A stretch of 64,000 nucleotides of DNA from Winogradskyella ouciana (lineage in GTDB: Bacteria; Bacteroidota; Bacteroidia; Flavobacteriales; Flavobacteriaceae): the NCBI RefSeq assembly GCF_009709615.1, contig NZ_WJYA01000004.1, positions 558,001-622,000 of the forward strand, written 5' to 3'. The notes under the pieces were generated by a model, which ran no database searches, was not told the origin of the DNA, and saw only the letters and a list, made by a program, of their open reading frames with translations. The translations under genes were made by a program, and so were the position numbers. Positions 42,776 to 51,625 of this stretch are shown in pieces. The first letter of the stretch is position 1. Each line of letters opens with the position of its first letter.

Positions 42776-43523
42776 TTCTAATGGCTTCCCTTATTTTTTC
42801 TATCCTGTTTTCAGGGTCTGGATGTGTGCTTTGAAATTCTGGAACTCTATTTGGCCCAGCAGCATCCTTTAAAATTTTCATAACACCTATCATTTCTTCA
42901 GGATTGTAACCAGCCTCTAACATAAAATACACACCCAATTCATCACTTTCTAATTCATCACCTCTCCCATTTTTCAATAACTGACCCTGACCAATTTGCT
43001 GTGCTACACCACCCATGTCAATGGCAGAACTTCCCATAGCCAAAACTTTCCAAAAGTTGGCATCCGTAATACGTTCGTTAGAGTGCTTGCCTAATACATG
43101 ACCAATTTCGTGTCCAAGTACTCCGGCTAATTGATCTTCATTCTGTAGTTTAGAAAACAAAGCATATGTAATAAAAATTTGACCGCCAGGAAGTGCAAAG
43201 GCATTAATAGTTCTTTCATCAGCTAATAGATGGAATTCGTATTTGTAAGGCGTGTCTTTGGCTATGCTGCTGTTTACTAACTTATTACCGACATTGTCCA
43301 CAGTTGTCTGGTATCTGTTGTCTGGGTGTAAACCTCCGTGTTGCTGTGCCATACCAGGTGCACTTTGTAAGCCAATGGCTATTTCTTCTTGTGGCGATAA
43401 TGAAATAGCTTGTTTCTTACCTGTATATGGATTAATTTCTTCTTGACTACATTTTCTTAGATAAGCAAAAGCAGCTATAGCTATAAAAATTAATATGCGG
43501 ACTTTAAAATTGCCTCTTCTCAT
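42756..43523 (-). CDS. M48-family zinc metalloprotease
   Basis: This 255-residue exported or membrane-anchored peptidase has an N-terminal hydrophobic segment (VRILIFIAIAAFAYL), the zinc motif GVLGHEIGHVLGKH (HEIGH at 138-142) and the third-ligand region DELESDELGVYFMLEAGYNPEEM. It also shows ERTINAFALPGGQIFITYAL and a C-terminal STHPDPENRIEKI, all typical of the BepA/LoiP branch. That branch works in outer membrane protein quality control in the periplasm. No TPR domain follows. Confidence 0.92.
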   Translation of the reverse strand: MRRGNFKVRILIFIAIAAFAYLRKCSQEEINPYTGKKQAISLSPQEEIAIGLQSAPGMAQQHGGLHPDNRYQTTVDNVGNKLVNSSIAKDTPYKYEFHLLADERTINAFALPGGQIFITYALFSKLQNEDQLAGVLGHEIGHVLGKHSNERITDANFWKVLAMGSSAIDMGGVAQQIGQGQLLKNGRGDELESDELGVYFMLEAGYNPEEMIGVMKILKDAAGPNRVPEFQSTHPDPENRIEKIREAIRKYKNAS

Positions 43524-43639
43524 AGAGATAGTGTTAGTGAGTTAAATTTACAAAAGTTTGACACAATATTTTCGAAAAAGTCATTGGTTTTGTATTCAAA
43601 ATTTAAAAAGTTTTACTTTTATAGTCATAAATTTTAACG

Positions 43640-44065
43640 ATGAGTTATCAATTCAAAATTATATCTAATGAGAATCTAGGTAGTGTGATTCCATTAGTTT
43701 TTGAGCTTAACGAGGGCAGAGTAAGTAAAGCGGTTTTAAAATCTCGTTTTGATGAAATGAAACTTCAAAATTATGAATGTGCAGTGATTTTTGATGCTGA
43801 TGATATTATTGGTGTTTCTGGCTTATGGTTCTGTACACGTCATTATTCGGGTAAATCTGTAGAATTAGATCATGTTTATATTAAATCTGAGTACAGAAAC
43901 AAAGGTATCGGTAAACAATTTATGGACTGGATTTATGCTTATGTGAAAGAAAAGGGATGTAATTCTATGGAACTAAATACTTATGTTCAAAATTATCCTT
44001 CACATAAGTTCTATTATAATGAAGGTTATGAAATTTGGGGCTATCATTTCTTTAAGAATATCTAA
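43640..44065 (+). CDS. GNAT-family N-acetyltransferase
   Basis: This 141-residue protein has the GNAT acetyl-CoA motif A in VELDHVYIKSEYRNKGIGKQF and motif B-like NTYVQNYPSHKFYYNEGYEIWGYHF. It transfers an acetyl group to an amine; the acceptor cannot be inferred. It converges on pepE with a 2-base gap. Confidence 0.9.
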   Translation: MSYQFKIISNENLGSVIPLVFELNEGRVSKAVLKSRFDEMKLQNYECAVIFDADDIIGVSGLWFCTRHYSGKSVELDHVYIKSEYRNKGIGKQFMDWIYAYVKEKGCNSMELNTYVQNYPSHKFYYNEGYEIWGYHFFKNI

Positions 44066-44067
44066 AC

Positions 44068-44775
44068 TTATTTTAAAAATCCTAAATCAGAATCTGTTGG
44101 TAACTCATAAGGTGTTTTGCCATATTCAAATATCCTAGCCTCTAGTGAGCCTTTTAAAGTCAAACGATTATTTTTAACCTCAATCCAACTACCTTCTCTA
44201 AGTCCAATCACAGGTTGCGTGTTAAATGCATGAAATTCCTTAATTCGTGTTTCTCTAGTTTCTCCCATGTGTGTACTATTCGGAATTGGATCTAAATAGT
44301 GAGGATTAATATTAAACGGTACCAATGCAAGCGTTTTAAAACTCGGAGGATAGACAATGGGCATATCGTTAGTTGTATTGATGGTTAATCCACAAATATT
44401 GCTTCCTGCACTGGTGCCTAAATAAGGCACACCATTATTTATAGCATCTTTAATTGACATTAAAACATCATTTTTGTACAATTGATTAACTAAAACAAAG
44501 GTGTTTCCTCCACCAGTAAAAATACCTTGGGCGTTTCTAATAGCTGTTTTTGGGTCATCATATTCATGTAAACCTCTTACCGATTTACCAATGGACTTAA
44601 AAGCCTTAGCTGCGGTTTTGGTATAATCATCGTGAGATGTGCCACCTGGTCTGGCGTAAGGAATAAATAAAATTTCTTCAGCAGAATTAAAATGAATTTT
44701 GAGTTCGTCCAAAAGGTATTCTAAATATCCACTACCATGAACTGTGGAAGTACTTGCAATTATAATTGATTTCAA
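44068..44775 (-). CDS. pepE: Dipeptidase E (peptidase S51)
   Basis: This 235-residue serine peptidase cleaves dipeptides with N-terminal aspartate. Visible are FTGGGNTFVLVNQLY, the nucleophile GTSAGSNI (Ser122), and NINPHYLDP carrying the likely catalytic His. The length matches PepE (about 230). It is cytoplasmic, with no signal peptide. Confidence 0.94.
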   Translation of the reverse strand: MKSIIIASTSTVHGSGYLEYLLDELKIHFNSAEEILFIPYARPGGTSHDDYTKTAAKAFKSIGKSVRGLHEYDDPKTAIRNAQGIFTGGGNTFVLVNQLYKNDVLMSIKDAINNGVPYLGTSAGSNICGLTINTTNDMPIVYPPSFKTLALVPFNINPHYLDPIPNSTHMGETRETRIKEFHAFNTQPVIGLREGSWIEVKNNRLTLKGSLEARIFEYGKTPYELPTDSDLGFLK

Positions 44776-44926
44776 AATCTAATGTTTTAGTAAAAATAAA
44801 AGTTATAACTTACATAATTCAAGATTAAACATTAGATTTTAAAATGAGGATTTAACAAAGATTTATCAGCGCTTTTTTATGAGAAGTCAAGAATATCAAC
44901 GAAATTTATAAGTCAATACAACCAAC

Positions 44927-45745
44927 ATGAAAAAAATAACCATCATAATATTTACTCTTTTTGCTTTATCGATCTATGCTCAAGACACTGGTAGAATAGA
45001 AGTTAACGGTAGAATAATTGTCTCGTCTGAAGATAAAGAAGGTGTAGCTGTTTTCAACACGTCTTCTAATAAAGGTACTGTTACGGATGAAAATGGGGAG
45101 TTTAAGATTAAGGTGGCATTAAACGATATTGTTGAATTTGGTGCACTTCAGTTTAAAGATTTTACAATCAATATTTCTGAAGACGTTATTAAATCCAAAA
45201 AACTAACCGTTATTCTTGTAGAGGAAGTTAATAAACTAGATGAAGTGGTTATTTTGCCTTTTGGTTTAACAGGAAATTTAAATACCGATTTAGAAAATGT
45301 GAGAACCTATAACGTAAGCTTAGATTATGTTTATTTTGGTTTAGACCATATTGAGGATTTTGAGTTTTCAGCAGATTATAAGACCAAAGTAGAAAATGTT
45401 GCATTTAATGAATACAACCCAGAAGTAAGGCACATGCTCAACGTGGTTAACTTAGCTGGTTTTATTGTAAGTCAAGTTGTAGATCTTAATGACGATGAGA
45501 CAAAGGCAAAAGAAGAAAAAGCTATAGAAAGAACACCTTTTAAAGAAGCTTTAGATAAGTACAGTATTAATTATATTCACACCAATTTCAATATTCCTCT
45601 AGAACAAGTAGAAGCCTTTATCGATTATGTCGAAAAACAAGGCGTAGATGAAACCTTATTGGAAGAAGATAAAGAAATGCAATTTTTAGAGCGTTTAACT
45701 CAATTAAGTAAATCTTTCCTAAAAGAAAAAAGTGAAGAAGATTAA
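44927..45745 (+). CDS. Exported CarboxypepD_reg-like domain protein (first of a pair)
   Basis: This 272-residue protein has a signal peptide (MKKITIIIFTLFALSIYAQ) and an N-terminal CarboxypepD_reg-like beta-sandwich (VNGRIIVSSEDKEGVAVFNTSSNKGTVTDENGEF). It ends that domain with LTVILVEEVNKLDEVVI, the join usually leading into a TonB-dependent receptor plug. No plug or barrel follows; instead there is a helical acidic C-terminal region. The function is unknown. Its stop lies inside the next gene, a paralogue, so the two are translationally coupled. The run continues with DUF6702 and an M1 peptidase. Confidence 0.8.
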   Translation: MKKITIIIFTLFALSIYAQDTGRIEVNGRIIVSSEDKEGVAVFNTSSNKGTVTDENGEFKIKVALNDIVEFGALQFKDFTINISEDVIKSKKLTVILVEEVNKLDEVVILPFGLTGNLNTDLENVRTYNVSLDYVYFGLDHIEDFEFSADYKTKVENVAFNEYNPEVRHMLNVVNLAGFIVSQVVDLNDDETKAKEEKAIERTPFKEALDKYSINYIHTNFNIPLEQVEAFIDYVEKQGVDETLLEEDKEMQFLERLTQLSKSFLKEKSEED

Positions 45746-46529
45746 TTTACTTTTCTGCCTTATTGCTTTGCTTTCAACCTTATTGTTGCAAGCTCAGCGA
45801 AAGGAAATCAACGGACAACTTATTGCAGACGATGATGTTGAAGGCATACATATATTAAATAAAACAGCTGCTAAATTTGCTATTTCTAAAGCTGACGGGA
45901 GTTTTACTATACTTGCAAAGTCTCAAGACACTTTAATTGTTTCAAGTATAAAATACGAAACCAAAGAAGTGATTGTTACTGAGTTTGAAGAAGCGTACGG
46001 AACACTTTCTGTTGAACTAACGGAATTAGTGAATGCTTTGGATAAAGTTATTGTGGGTAAGATTTTAACAGGAAGCCTACAATCTGATTTAGAAAACTCT
46101 GATGCCAAAACTGAAATTAATTTTTACGATTTAGGAATACCAGGCAATACAAAATTGCCATTAACACAAAACGAACGCAAACTGCATGATGCAGACGCAG
46201 GTTCTTGGGGCTACATTGGCTTAGGTTTTGGAGTTAATTTCCATAAGCTTTTAAATGAGATTAGTGGAAGAACAAAAAAACTGAAAGCCATAGTAGAGTT
46301 AGATGATAGAGATAAATGTATTAATAAGTTAAGGGCTGATTATGAATCGATAATTTTTGAAAAGGACTCATTACCCGAAAATTTAAAAACCGAATATTTC
46401 TTGTTCTCACAAGAAGACGAAAATTTTTTGAAGTTGTGTGAAGAAAAGAACGAAATAAAACTGCTTGAGTTTCTTCAACAAAAATTAAAAGCTTACAGAG
46501 AGAATAGAGAAGAAGTAGATAAAGATTAA
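45732..46529 (+). CDS. Exported CarboxypepD_reg-like domain protein (second of a pair), GTG start
   Basis: This 265-residue paralogue of the previous gene has the same layout: signal peptide (KKINLLFCLIALLSTLLLQAQ), beta-sandwich (INGQLIADDDVEGIHILNKTAAKFAISKADGSF), ELVNALDKVIVGK, then a helical C-terminal part. Translation must begin at a GTG (45732), because the signal peptide starts immediately there and no ATG is available. The first 14 bases overlap the end of the upstream gene. Coupled translation of the two paralogues suggests that they act together, perhaps as a complex in the periplasm. Confidence 0.8.
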   Translation: MKKINLLFCLIALLSTLLLQAQRKEINGQLIADDDVEGIHILNKTAAKFAISKADGSFTILAKSQDTLIVSSIKYETKEVIVTEFEEAYGTLSVELTELVNALDKVIVGKILTGSLQSDLENSDAKTEINFYDLGIPGNTKLPLTQNERKLHDADAGSWGYIGLGFGVNFHKLLNEISGRTKKLKAIVELDDRDKCINKLRADYESIIFEKDSLPENLKTEYFLFSQEDENFLKLCEEKNEIKLLEFLQQKLKAYRENREEVDKD

Positions 46530-46577
46530 CTTTGGAACACTTTTTGGATTTAGCTGAACAACCTTAGAATTAAAACC

Positions 46578-47084
46578 ATGAAATTAATACAGATTGTAAT
46601 TGCTTTTGTAATAGCTCCATTATTTGTATCTAACAATGTGAAGCATGAATATTATGTAAGTGTCACAAAAATTGAATACGCAGAAGAGCAGCATTCGCTT
46701 CAAATTATAAGCCAGATTTTTATTGATGATTTTGAAGAGCTACTGAAGATGCGTTACGATGAAGATATAAAGCTTGCTCCAGATAGTGATTCTAAAATGA
46801 TAGACAATTACATGAAACGCTATTTGTCAGATAAGTTAGAAATAAAGGTCAACGGAAACCCAGTGAAATTTAATTTTATAGGTAAAGAATATAAAGATGA
46901 TATTACCTATTGCTACCTAGAAATCGAAAACGTTTCTAACATTAAATCTATGGAAGTTGTCAATAGGGTCTTATTCGATAAATTTTCAGATCAGCAGAAT
47001 ATCGTTAGGCTTAAGTTGTTAGGGAAAAACAGAAGCTTTTTGCTGATTCCAGATAATGATAAATGCATGTTAAACTTTGATTAA
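46578..47084 (+). CDS. DUF6702 family exported protein
   Basis: This 168-residue protein has a weak N-terminal signal (MKLIQIVIAFVIAPLFVS). The body matches the family as I know it: HEYYVSVTKIEYAEEQHSLQII, QIFIDDFEELLKMRYDEDI, KRYLSDKLEIKVNGNPVKFNFIGKE and VVNRVLFDKFSDQQNIVRLKL. The function is unknown. In flavobacteria it is often found directly before an M1 peptidase, as here, with a 64-base gap. Confidence 0.85.
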   Translation: MKLIQIVIAFVIAPLFVSNNVKHEYYVSVTKIEYAEEQHSLQIISQIFIDDFEELLKMRYDEDIKLAPDSDSKMIDNYMKRYLSDKLEIKVNGNPVKFNFIGKEYKDDITYCYLEIENVSNIKSMEVVNRVLFDKFSDQQNIVRLKLLGKNRSFLLIPDNDKCMLNFD

Positions 47085-47148
47085 AAATCTGTTAATACAA
47101 TCTTAAATCATTATTTTAGGCATCATTTTTTAAAAACACTATATCATA

Positions 47149-49446
47149 ATGAAGATTTTCAAGTTTTTCTTGTGTGCTTTGCTTTTTACTTCAGCAAGCA
47201 CTTATGCTCAAAACGAAATAAAACCAGAGCGTCAACCAGGTCATACCAACCAAAACAAATTCAAACAACTCTACGATGAGTTTGCTACACCAAACATGTT
47301 TAGAACAGGTTCTGGTGCACCAGGTCCGGCATATTACCAACAGCAAGCAGATTACAAAATGGATATCGAAATCGATGATGTAAATGCAAGGTTATATGGT
47401 GACGAAACAATTACTTACACCAACAATTCGCCAGACGAGTTAAAATACCTTTGGGTGCAATTAGACCAAAATATGCGTGCGAGAGACTCTAAAACACCAT
47501 TGATTAACAGTTCTGGTATTGGTCCTGCAACTTCGGCTTCAAGAGCTACAAGATCATATTTAAAAGAAAGCTTCGATGGAGGTTTTAATATTGAGCACGT
47601 AAAAGATGTAAATGGTAAAGATTTGCCTCATACCATTAATCGTACTATGATGCGAGTAGAACTGCCTAAGCCAATGAAAACAGGAGATAAATTTTCATTC
47701 AAGATAAAATGGTGGTACAACATCAATGATCACGTTAAAGATGGTGGTCGTTCTGGTTATGAATACTTTGAAGAAAACGATAACAGAATATATGTTATGG
47801 CACAATTCTATCCTCGTATGGCTGTGTACAACGATGTAGAAGGATGGCAAAATTCTCAATTTTGGGGACGTGATGAGTTTGCGTTGCCATTTGGTGATTT
47901 TGATGTAAACATAATAGTGCCAGCAGACCACATTTTAGATGGAACGGGTTATTTAACAAATAGAGAAGAAGTCTATACAAAAGAAATGATGAAGCGATAC
48001 AATCAAGCTAAAAAGTCTTATGACAAGCCAGTTATGATTGTAACACAAGAGGAAGCAGAGAAAACGGAAAAGACAAAAAGTAACAAGAAAAAGACTTGGA
48101 AACTTTCTGCACAGATGGTACGTGATTTTGGTTTTGCTACATCTCGTAAATTTCTATGGGATATGATGGCTGTGAAGATTGGAGACAGAGATGTTATGGC
48201 TGTTTCTATGTATTCTAAAGAAGGAAACCCATTATGGGAGCAGTGGTCAACTTATGCCGTTGCTAGTACTTTAAAATCGTATTCTCGTATGACATTCGAT
48301 TATCCTTATCACAAGGCAATTTCGGTACATGCACCAATGGGAATGGAATATCCAATGATTTGTTACAATTTTGGTCGCCCTGATAAAGATGGTAACTATT
48401 CAGACAGAACTAAATACGGAATGATCAGTGTAATCATTCATGAGGTTGGACACAACTTTTTCCCAATGATCGTAAATAGTGATGAGCGTCAATGGACATG
48501 GATGGACGAAGGGTTAAACACTTTTGTACAGTATGTAGCCGAGCAAGATTTTGGTGAGTGGTATCCAACAGCGTTATCACCAGGTCATGATAAATACCCA
48601 TCACGTAGAGGGCCTGCCAAAAACATTGTAAGATATATGGGAGGTAACCAAGATTTTATTGCGCCTATTATGACCAAAGGTTTAAATACCTACCAATTTG
48701 GTAGTAATGCCTACAGTAAGCCTGCCACAGGTCTTAATATCTTAAGAGAAACAATAATGGGTAGAGATTTATTCGATTATTCATTTAGAGAATATGCTAA
48801 CCGTTGGATGTTTAAGCACCCAACACCTGAGGATTTTTTCCGTACCATGGAAGATGCTTCAGCCGTTGATTTAGATTGGTTCTGGAGAGGATGGTTCTAT
48901 ACTACAGACTATACTGATATTGGAATTAAGGAAGTGAAAAAATATGCAGTAACCAGTAACCCTAATGAAAATGGTAGAAAGTTGGCTGAGCGCTTCAATA
49001 TGGATCCTAACGCCCTAGTTTATTTCATAGGTGAAGGAGAAGAAGGTTATGACGAAGCTATGAATAATGGTACATCGATTGAGGATTTACCTACAGTAAA
49101 GGAATACATAATGGATAACTTTACTCCTGAGGAACAAAAAAACCTGAAGAAATCTCCAAAGTATTTCTATCAAGTTACTTTTGATAAACCAGGTGGTTTG
49201 GTAATGCCTTTAATCGTAGAGTATGAATATGCAGATGGTTCTAAAGAGAAAGTGACTTATCCAGCTCAAATTTGGAGACTGAATGATAAGGAGGTAAGCA
49301 GAGCAGTAGCTACCGATAAGGAAATAGTAGCAATTACTGTTGACCCTGACTTAGAAACTGCAGATGTAGATACTTCTAACAATTCTTGGCCACGTGAGGT
49401 AGAACAAAGTGATTTTGATAAGTTCAAGGATAAAGTAAAGAATTAA
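47149..49446 (+). CDS. M1-family zinc metallopeptidase, exported
   Basis: This 765-residue protein has a signal peptide (MKIFKFFLCALLFTSASTYAQ). An N-terminal aminopeptidase-N-like beta-saddle domain follows (YKMDIEIDDVNARLYGDETITYTN, ELKYLWVQLDQNMRA), then the catalytic domain with HEVGH at 431-435 and the third zinc ligand Glu454 in WMDEGLNTF (HExxH-18-E). The usual exopeptidase GAMEN motif is replaced by a region around APMGMEYPMI, as in the bacterial M1 branch without strict aminopeptidase specificity. It ends without a T9SS tail, so it is probably periplasmic. A terminator follows. Confidence 0.92.
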   Translation: MKIFKFFLCALLFTSASTYAQNEIKPERQPGHTNQNKFKQLYDEFATPNMFRTGSGAPGPAYYQQQADYKMDIEIDDVNARLYGDETITYTNNSPDELKYLWVQLDQNMRARDSKTPLINSSGIGPATSASRATRSYLKESFDGGFNIEHVKDVNGKDLPHTINRTMMRVELPKPMKTGDKFSFKIKWWYNINDHVKDGGRSGYEYFEENDNRIYVMAQFYPRMAVYNDVEGWQNSQFWGRDEFALPFGDFDVNIIVPADHILDGTGYLTNREEVYTKEMMKRYNQAKKSYDKPVMIVTQEEAEKTEKTKSNKKKTWKLSAQMVRDFGFATSRKFLWDMMAVKIGDRDVMAVSMYSKEGNPLWEQWSTYAVASTLKSYSRMTFDYPYHKAISVHAPMGMEYPMICYNFGRPDKDGNYSDRTKYGMISVIIHEVGHNFFPMIVNSDERQWTWMDEGLNTFVQYVAEQDFGEWYPTALSPGHDKYPSRRGPAKNIVRYMGGNQDFIAPIMTKGLNTYQFGSNAYSKPATGLNILRETIMGRDLFDYSFREYANRWMFKHPTPEDFFRTMEDASAVDLDWFWRGWFYTTDYTDIGIKEVKKYAVTSNPNENGRKLAERFNMDPNALVYFIGEGEEGYDEAMNNGTSIEDLPTVKEYIMDNFTPEEQKNLKKSPKYFYQVTFDKPGGLVMPLIVEYEYADGSKEKVTYPAQIWRLNDKEVSRAVATDKEIVAITVDPDLETADVDTSNNSWPREVEQSDFDKFKDKVKN

Positions 49447-49467
49447 TTGAGATAAAAACGTAATATT

Positions 49468-49498
49468 AAGCCGACTTTAACGAGTCGGCTTTTTTTAT
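49468..49498 (+). terminator. Intrinsic terminator after the M1 peptidase gene
   Basis: The 9-bp stem AAGCCGACT/AGTCGGCTT is followed by a run of T, 20 bases after the stop codon. Confidence 0.85.
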
Positions 49499-49513
49499 TA
49501 ACTAAAGTCACTC

Positions 49514-49521
49514 TATATTTG
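49514..49521 (+). promoter_or_regulatory. Bacteroidota -7 box directly before tatA
   Basis: TATATTTG ends 4 bases before the GTG start of tatA at 49526, which implies a leaderless transcript. Confidence 0.55.
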
Positions 49522-49525
49522 CACT

Positions 49526-49816
49526 GTGATAAAATTAACTACATTATTATTCATTGGAGGTACTGAAATAGTTTTTATACTATTTATAGTGGTATTGGTT
49601 TTTGGTGCAGATAAATTACCAGAAGTGGCTCGAGGCCTTGGTAAAGGTATGCGTACTTTAAAAGATGCAACCAATGATATTAAACATGAAGTCACCAAAA
49701 GTGCTAAAGAAAGCAACATCATAGACTCTGATGTAGCTAAGGAGGTTCAGGAAGAAATCAAAAAGGCCAAAGACGATTTAGAAGATTTTACTGGCTCACT
49801 TAAAAGAAAAATGTAG
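49526..49816 (+). CDS. tatA: Sec-independent protein translocase subunit TatA
   Basis: This 96-residue protein has one short membrane helix (EIVFILFIVVLVFGADKLP), the conserved FGxxKLPE hinge, and an amphipathic helix (VARGLGKGMRTLKDATNDIKHEV) followed by a charged tail. TatA multimers form the pore that exports folded twin-arginine proteins. It begins with GTG directly after a promoter box, so there is practically no 5' leader. tatC is not in the window. It converges on the O-methyltransferase gene with a 2-base gap. Confidence 0.94.
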   Translation: MIKLTTLLFIGGTEIVFILFIVVLVFGADKLPEVARGLGKGMRTLKDATNDIKHEVTKSAKESNIIDSDVAKEVQEEIKKAKDDLEDFTGSLKRKM

Positions 49817-49818
49817 AT

Positions 49819-50460
49819 TTAGATTTTTCTACTAATTGTCAAACCATCTCTTATTGGCAAAACAACAGTTTCAATTCTGTCATCGTTTTTTAGTAGTGTA
49901 TTATAATCCAAAACAGCTTTAGTGGATTTATCTCTGTCCTCTAATGGTTCTACTACTTTTCCATGCCATAAGACGTTATCTGAAAGTATAACTCCACCAG
50001 AATTCAACTTATCGATTATTAAATGAAAGTAACCACTGTAGTTAGGTTTATCGGCATCTATAAATACCAAATCAAACATCTTATCTATAGTTGGGATTAT
50101 ATCTAAGGCATTCCCTGTATGTTGAAAAATTTGATCCCCAAAACCTGATTTGTCAAAATACTTACGTTGAAAGTCCACTAGTTCTTCATTGATGTCAATG
50201 GTATGTATTTCTCCGCTCTTTTGAAGACCTTCGGCCAAACATAAAGTAGAATAGCCAGTGAAAGTGCCTAATTCTAGTATGTTTTTAGGATTTATCAATT
50301 TTGAAATCATGCTCAAAACCCTTCCTTGATAAGGGCCACTGAGCATAATCGGTTGTAAGACTTTTTGATACGTTTCTCTGGTTAATTGTTGTAAAAGCCT
50401 TGGTTCTTGTTCAGAGTGTGCAACAATATAATTGTCTAATTTTTCAGGCAAGAAATTCAT
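49819..50460 (-). CDS. O-methyltransferase (COMT-like), last gene of the kynurenine operon
   Basis: This 213-residue class I methyltransferase is of the catechol/caffeoyl-CoA O-methyltransferase type: ILELGTFTGYSTLCLAEGL (SAM motif I), HTIDINEELVDF, FDLVFIDADKPNYSGYFHL with the metal-binding Asp, and ILSDNVLWHGKV. Its ATG shares a base with the stop of the ACMSD gene (TAATG), so the two are translationally coupled. A catechol-like or aminophenol substrate from tryptophan breakdown (for example 3-hydroxykynurenine or 3-hydroxyanthranilate) would fit this location, but that is inference. Confidence 0.9.
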   Translation of the reverse strand: MNFLPEKLDNYIVAHSEQEPRLLQQLTRETYQKVLQPIMLSGPYQGRVLSMISKLINPKNILELGTFTGYSTLCLAEGLQKSGEIHTIDINEELVDFQRKYFDKSGFGDQIFQHTGNALDIIPTIDKMFDLVFIDADKPNYSGYFHLIIDKLNSGGVILSDNVLWHGKVVEPLEDRDKSTKAVLDYNTLLKNDDRIETVVLPIRDGLTISRKI

Positions 50461-51545
50461 TATGACAATATACGTTTAACCAATTTTTCTTTACCAATCT
50501 GGTCTTCACCACACAACCACTGTATGACATTATCTTCCCAAATTGCATCACGTTCATCTTCTCTAATAATTTTTCGTTCCATAGCCAAGTCTAAAATTTT
50601 ACCTGGATAAGACGATTGTTTTTCACTTTCCATTTCTCCCAAAGGATAAGGGTCATCTAGTCCCATTAGGACTTGTTTATACCCTTGATTTTTAATAAGT
50701 AATTCTAAACCACCTGTATCATGTACCAAAGTATCAAAGAATATATTCTTATGCCCTACAGCTTTTCTTGGATGGCTTTTACCTTCAAATAAATCTGGTC
50801 TACCATCAAACCCTTGTATTCGTCTCCCTAAATTAATCTGAGCCAATTGCCCTCCATGCGCAAAGCAAGTTCTCATATTAGGATATTTGTCCTGATAGCC
50901 GTTGAGAGTTAAAAAATGGTAAGCATCTGCACACTGGGCCAACATCCATATCAAATGAAAACGCCAAGATGTGTTTTCTAATTTTATAAATTTCTCACCA
51001 TCATATGGGTGAATTTCAATCGCAAGATTGTACTTGTTTGCCAATTCAAAAATTGGTTCATTTTCTTCATCAAAAATACAACGCCAAGTACCAATGGTAT
51101 CCATATAATGTGTTGGTAAACATAAGAGTTGCATGCCCAATTCTTCTACACAGCGCTCAATTTCCCAACAAGCACCACGTACAAATCCGGGATGCACTAC
51201 AAAACCACAAGTAAATTTGCTAGGGTTCTCATGCTGTACTTTAGCGTTAAAATCATTCTGAAAACGTAAAGCTTGTTTCATTTCCTCAACACGTAACCCA
51301 TTTCCATAAAGTTGAGACAGGTTTAAAACCACAGCATGATCTATTTTAAAGCGTTCCATCCAAGCTAATTTTTCATTTAAGAAAAAACTCGAATCTGTGA
51401 TTGGTCTGTTCCAATCTTTTTGAAGCATATATTTTCGGTCTTTGTCTACCCAAAAAATCCCTTTATCTTTCATAAACTGAGGAATCTCCTCAGGATAGGG
51501 TAGTAAGTGGGAGTGACCATTTATACGTAGTTTTCGTTTACTCAT
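50460..51545 (-). CDS. 2-amino-3-carboxymuconate-6-semialdehyde decarboxylase (ACMSD)
   Basis: This 361-residue amidohydrolase-superfamily zinc enzyme decarboxylates ACMS, the ring-opened product of 3-hydroxyanthranilate, to 2-aminomuconate semialdehyde. Metal ligands are expected in NGHSHLLP (His11, His13), in LAIEIHPYDGE and in the late motif MGLDDPYPLGE. TCFAHGGQLAQINLGRR carries the catalytic His. Its position between 3-hydroxyanthranilate dioxygenase and the O-methyltransferase, with the other pathway genes upstream, supports the assignment. The length is slightly above the 330-340 of characterised ACMSDs. Confidence 0.9.
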   Translation of the reverse strand: MSKRKLRINGHSHLLPYPEEIPQFMKDKGIFWVDKDRKYMLQKDWNRPITDSSFFLNEKLAWMERFKIDHAVVLNLSQLYGNGLRVEEMKQALRFQNDFNAKVQHENPSKFTCGFVVHPGFVRGACWEIERCVEELGMQLLCLPTHYMDTIGTWRCIFDEENEPIFELANKYNLAIEIHPYDGEKFIKLENTSWRFHLIWMLAQCADAYHFLTLNGYQDKYPNMRTCFAHGGQLAQINLGRRIQGFDGRPDLFEGKSHPRKAVGHKNIFFDTLVHDTGGLELLIKNQGYKQVLMGLDDPYPLGEMESEKQSSYPGKILDLAMERKIIREDERDAIWEDNVIQWLCGEDQIGKEKLVKRILS

Positions 51546-51555
51546 ATTTATTACT

Positions 51556-51585
51556 ATTGCGAGGCATTAGCCTCGGCAACATCTT
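51556..51585. repeat. Short hairpin repeat between ACMSD and 3-hydroxyanthranilate dioxygenase genes
   Basis: ATTGCGAGGC-ATTA-GCCTCGGCAA-CATCTT resembles one end of the element at 56166-56261 (ATTGCGA ... GGCAATCT). It looks like a partial copy of that repeat family. Confidence 0.45.
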
Positions 51586-51625
51586 TAAGTTTTAATTAGA
51601 TTCTTAGAGTGCTCTGTACGGCACA

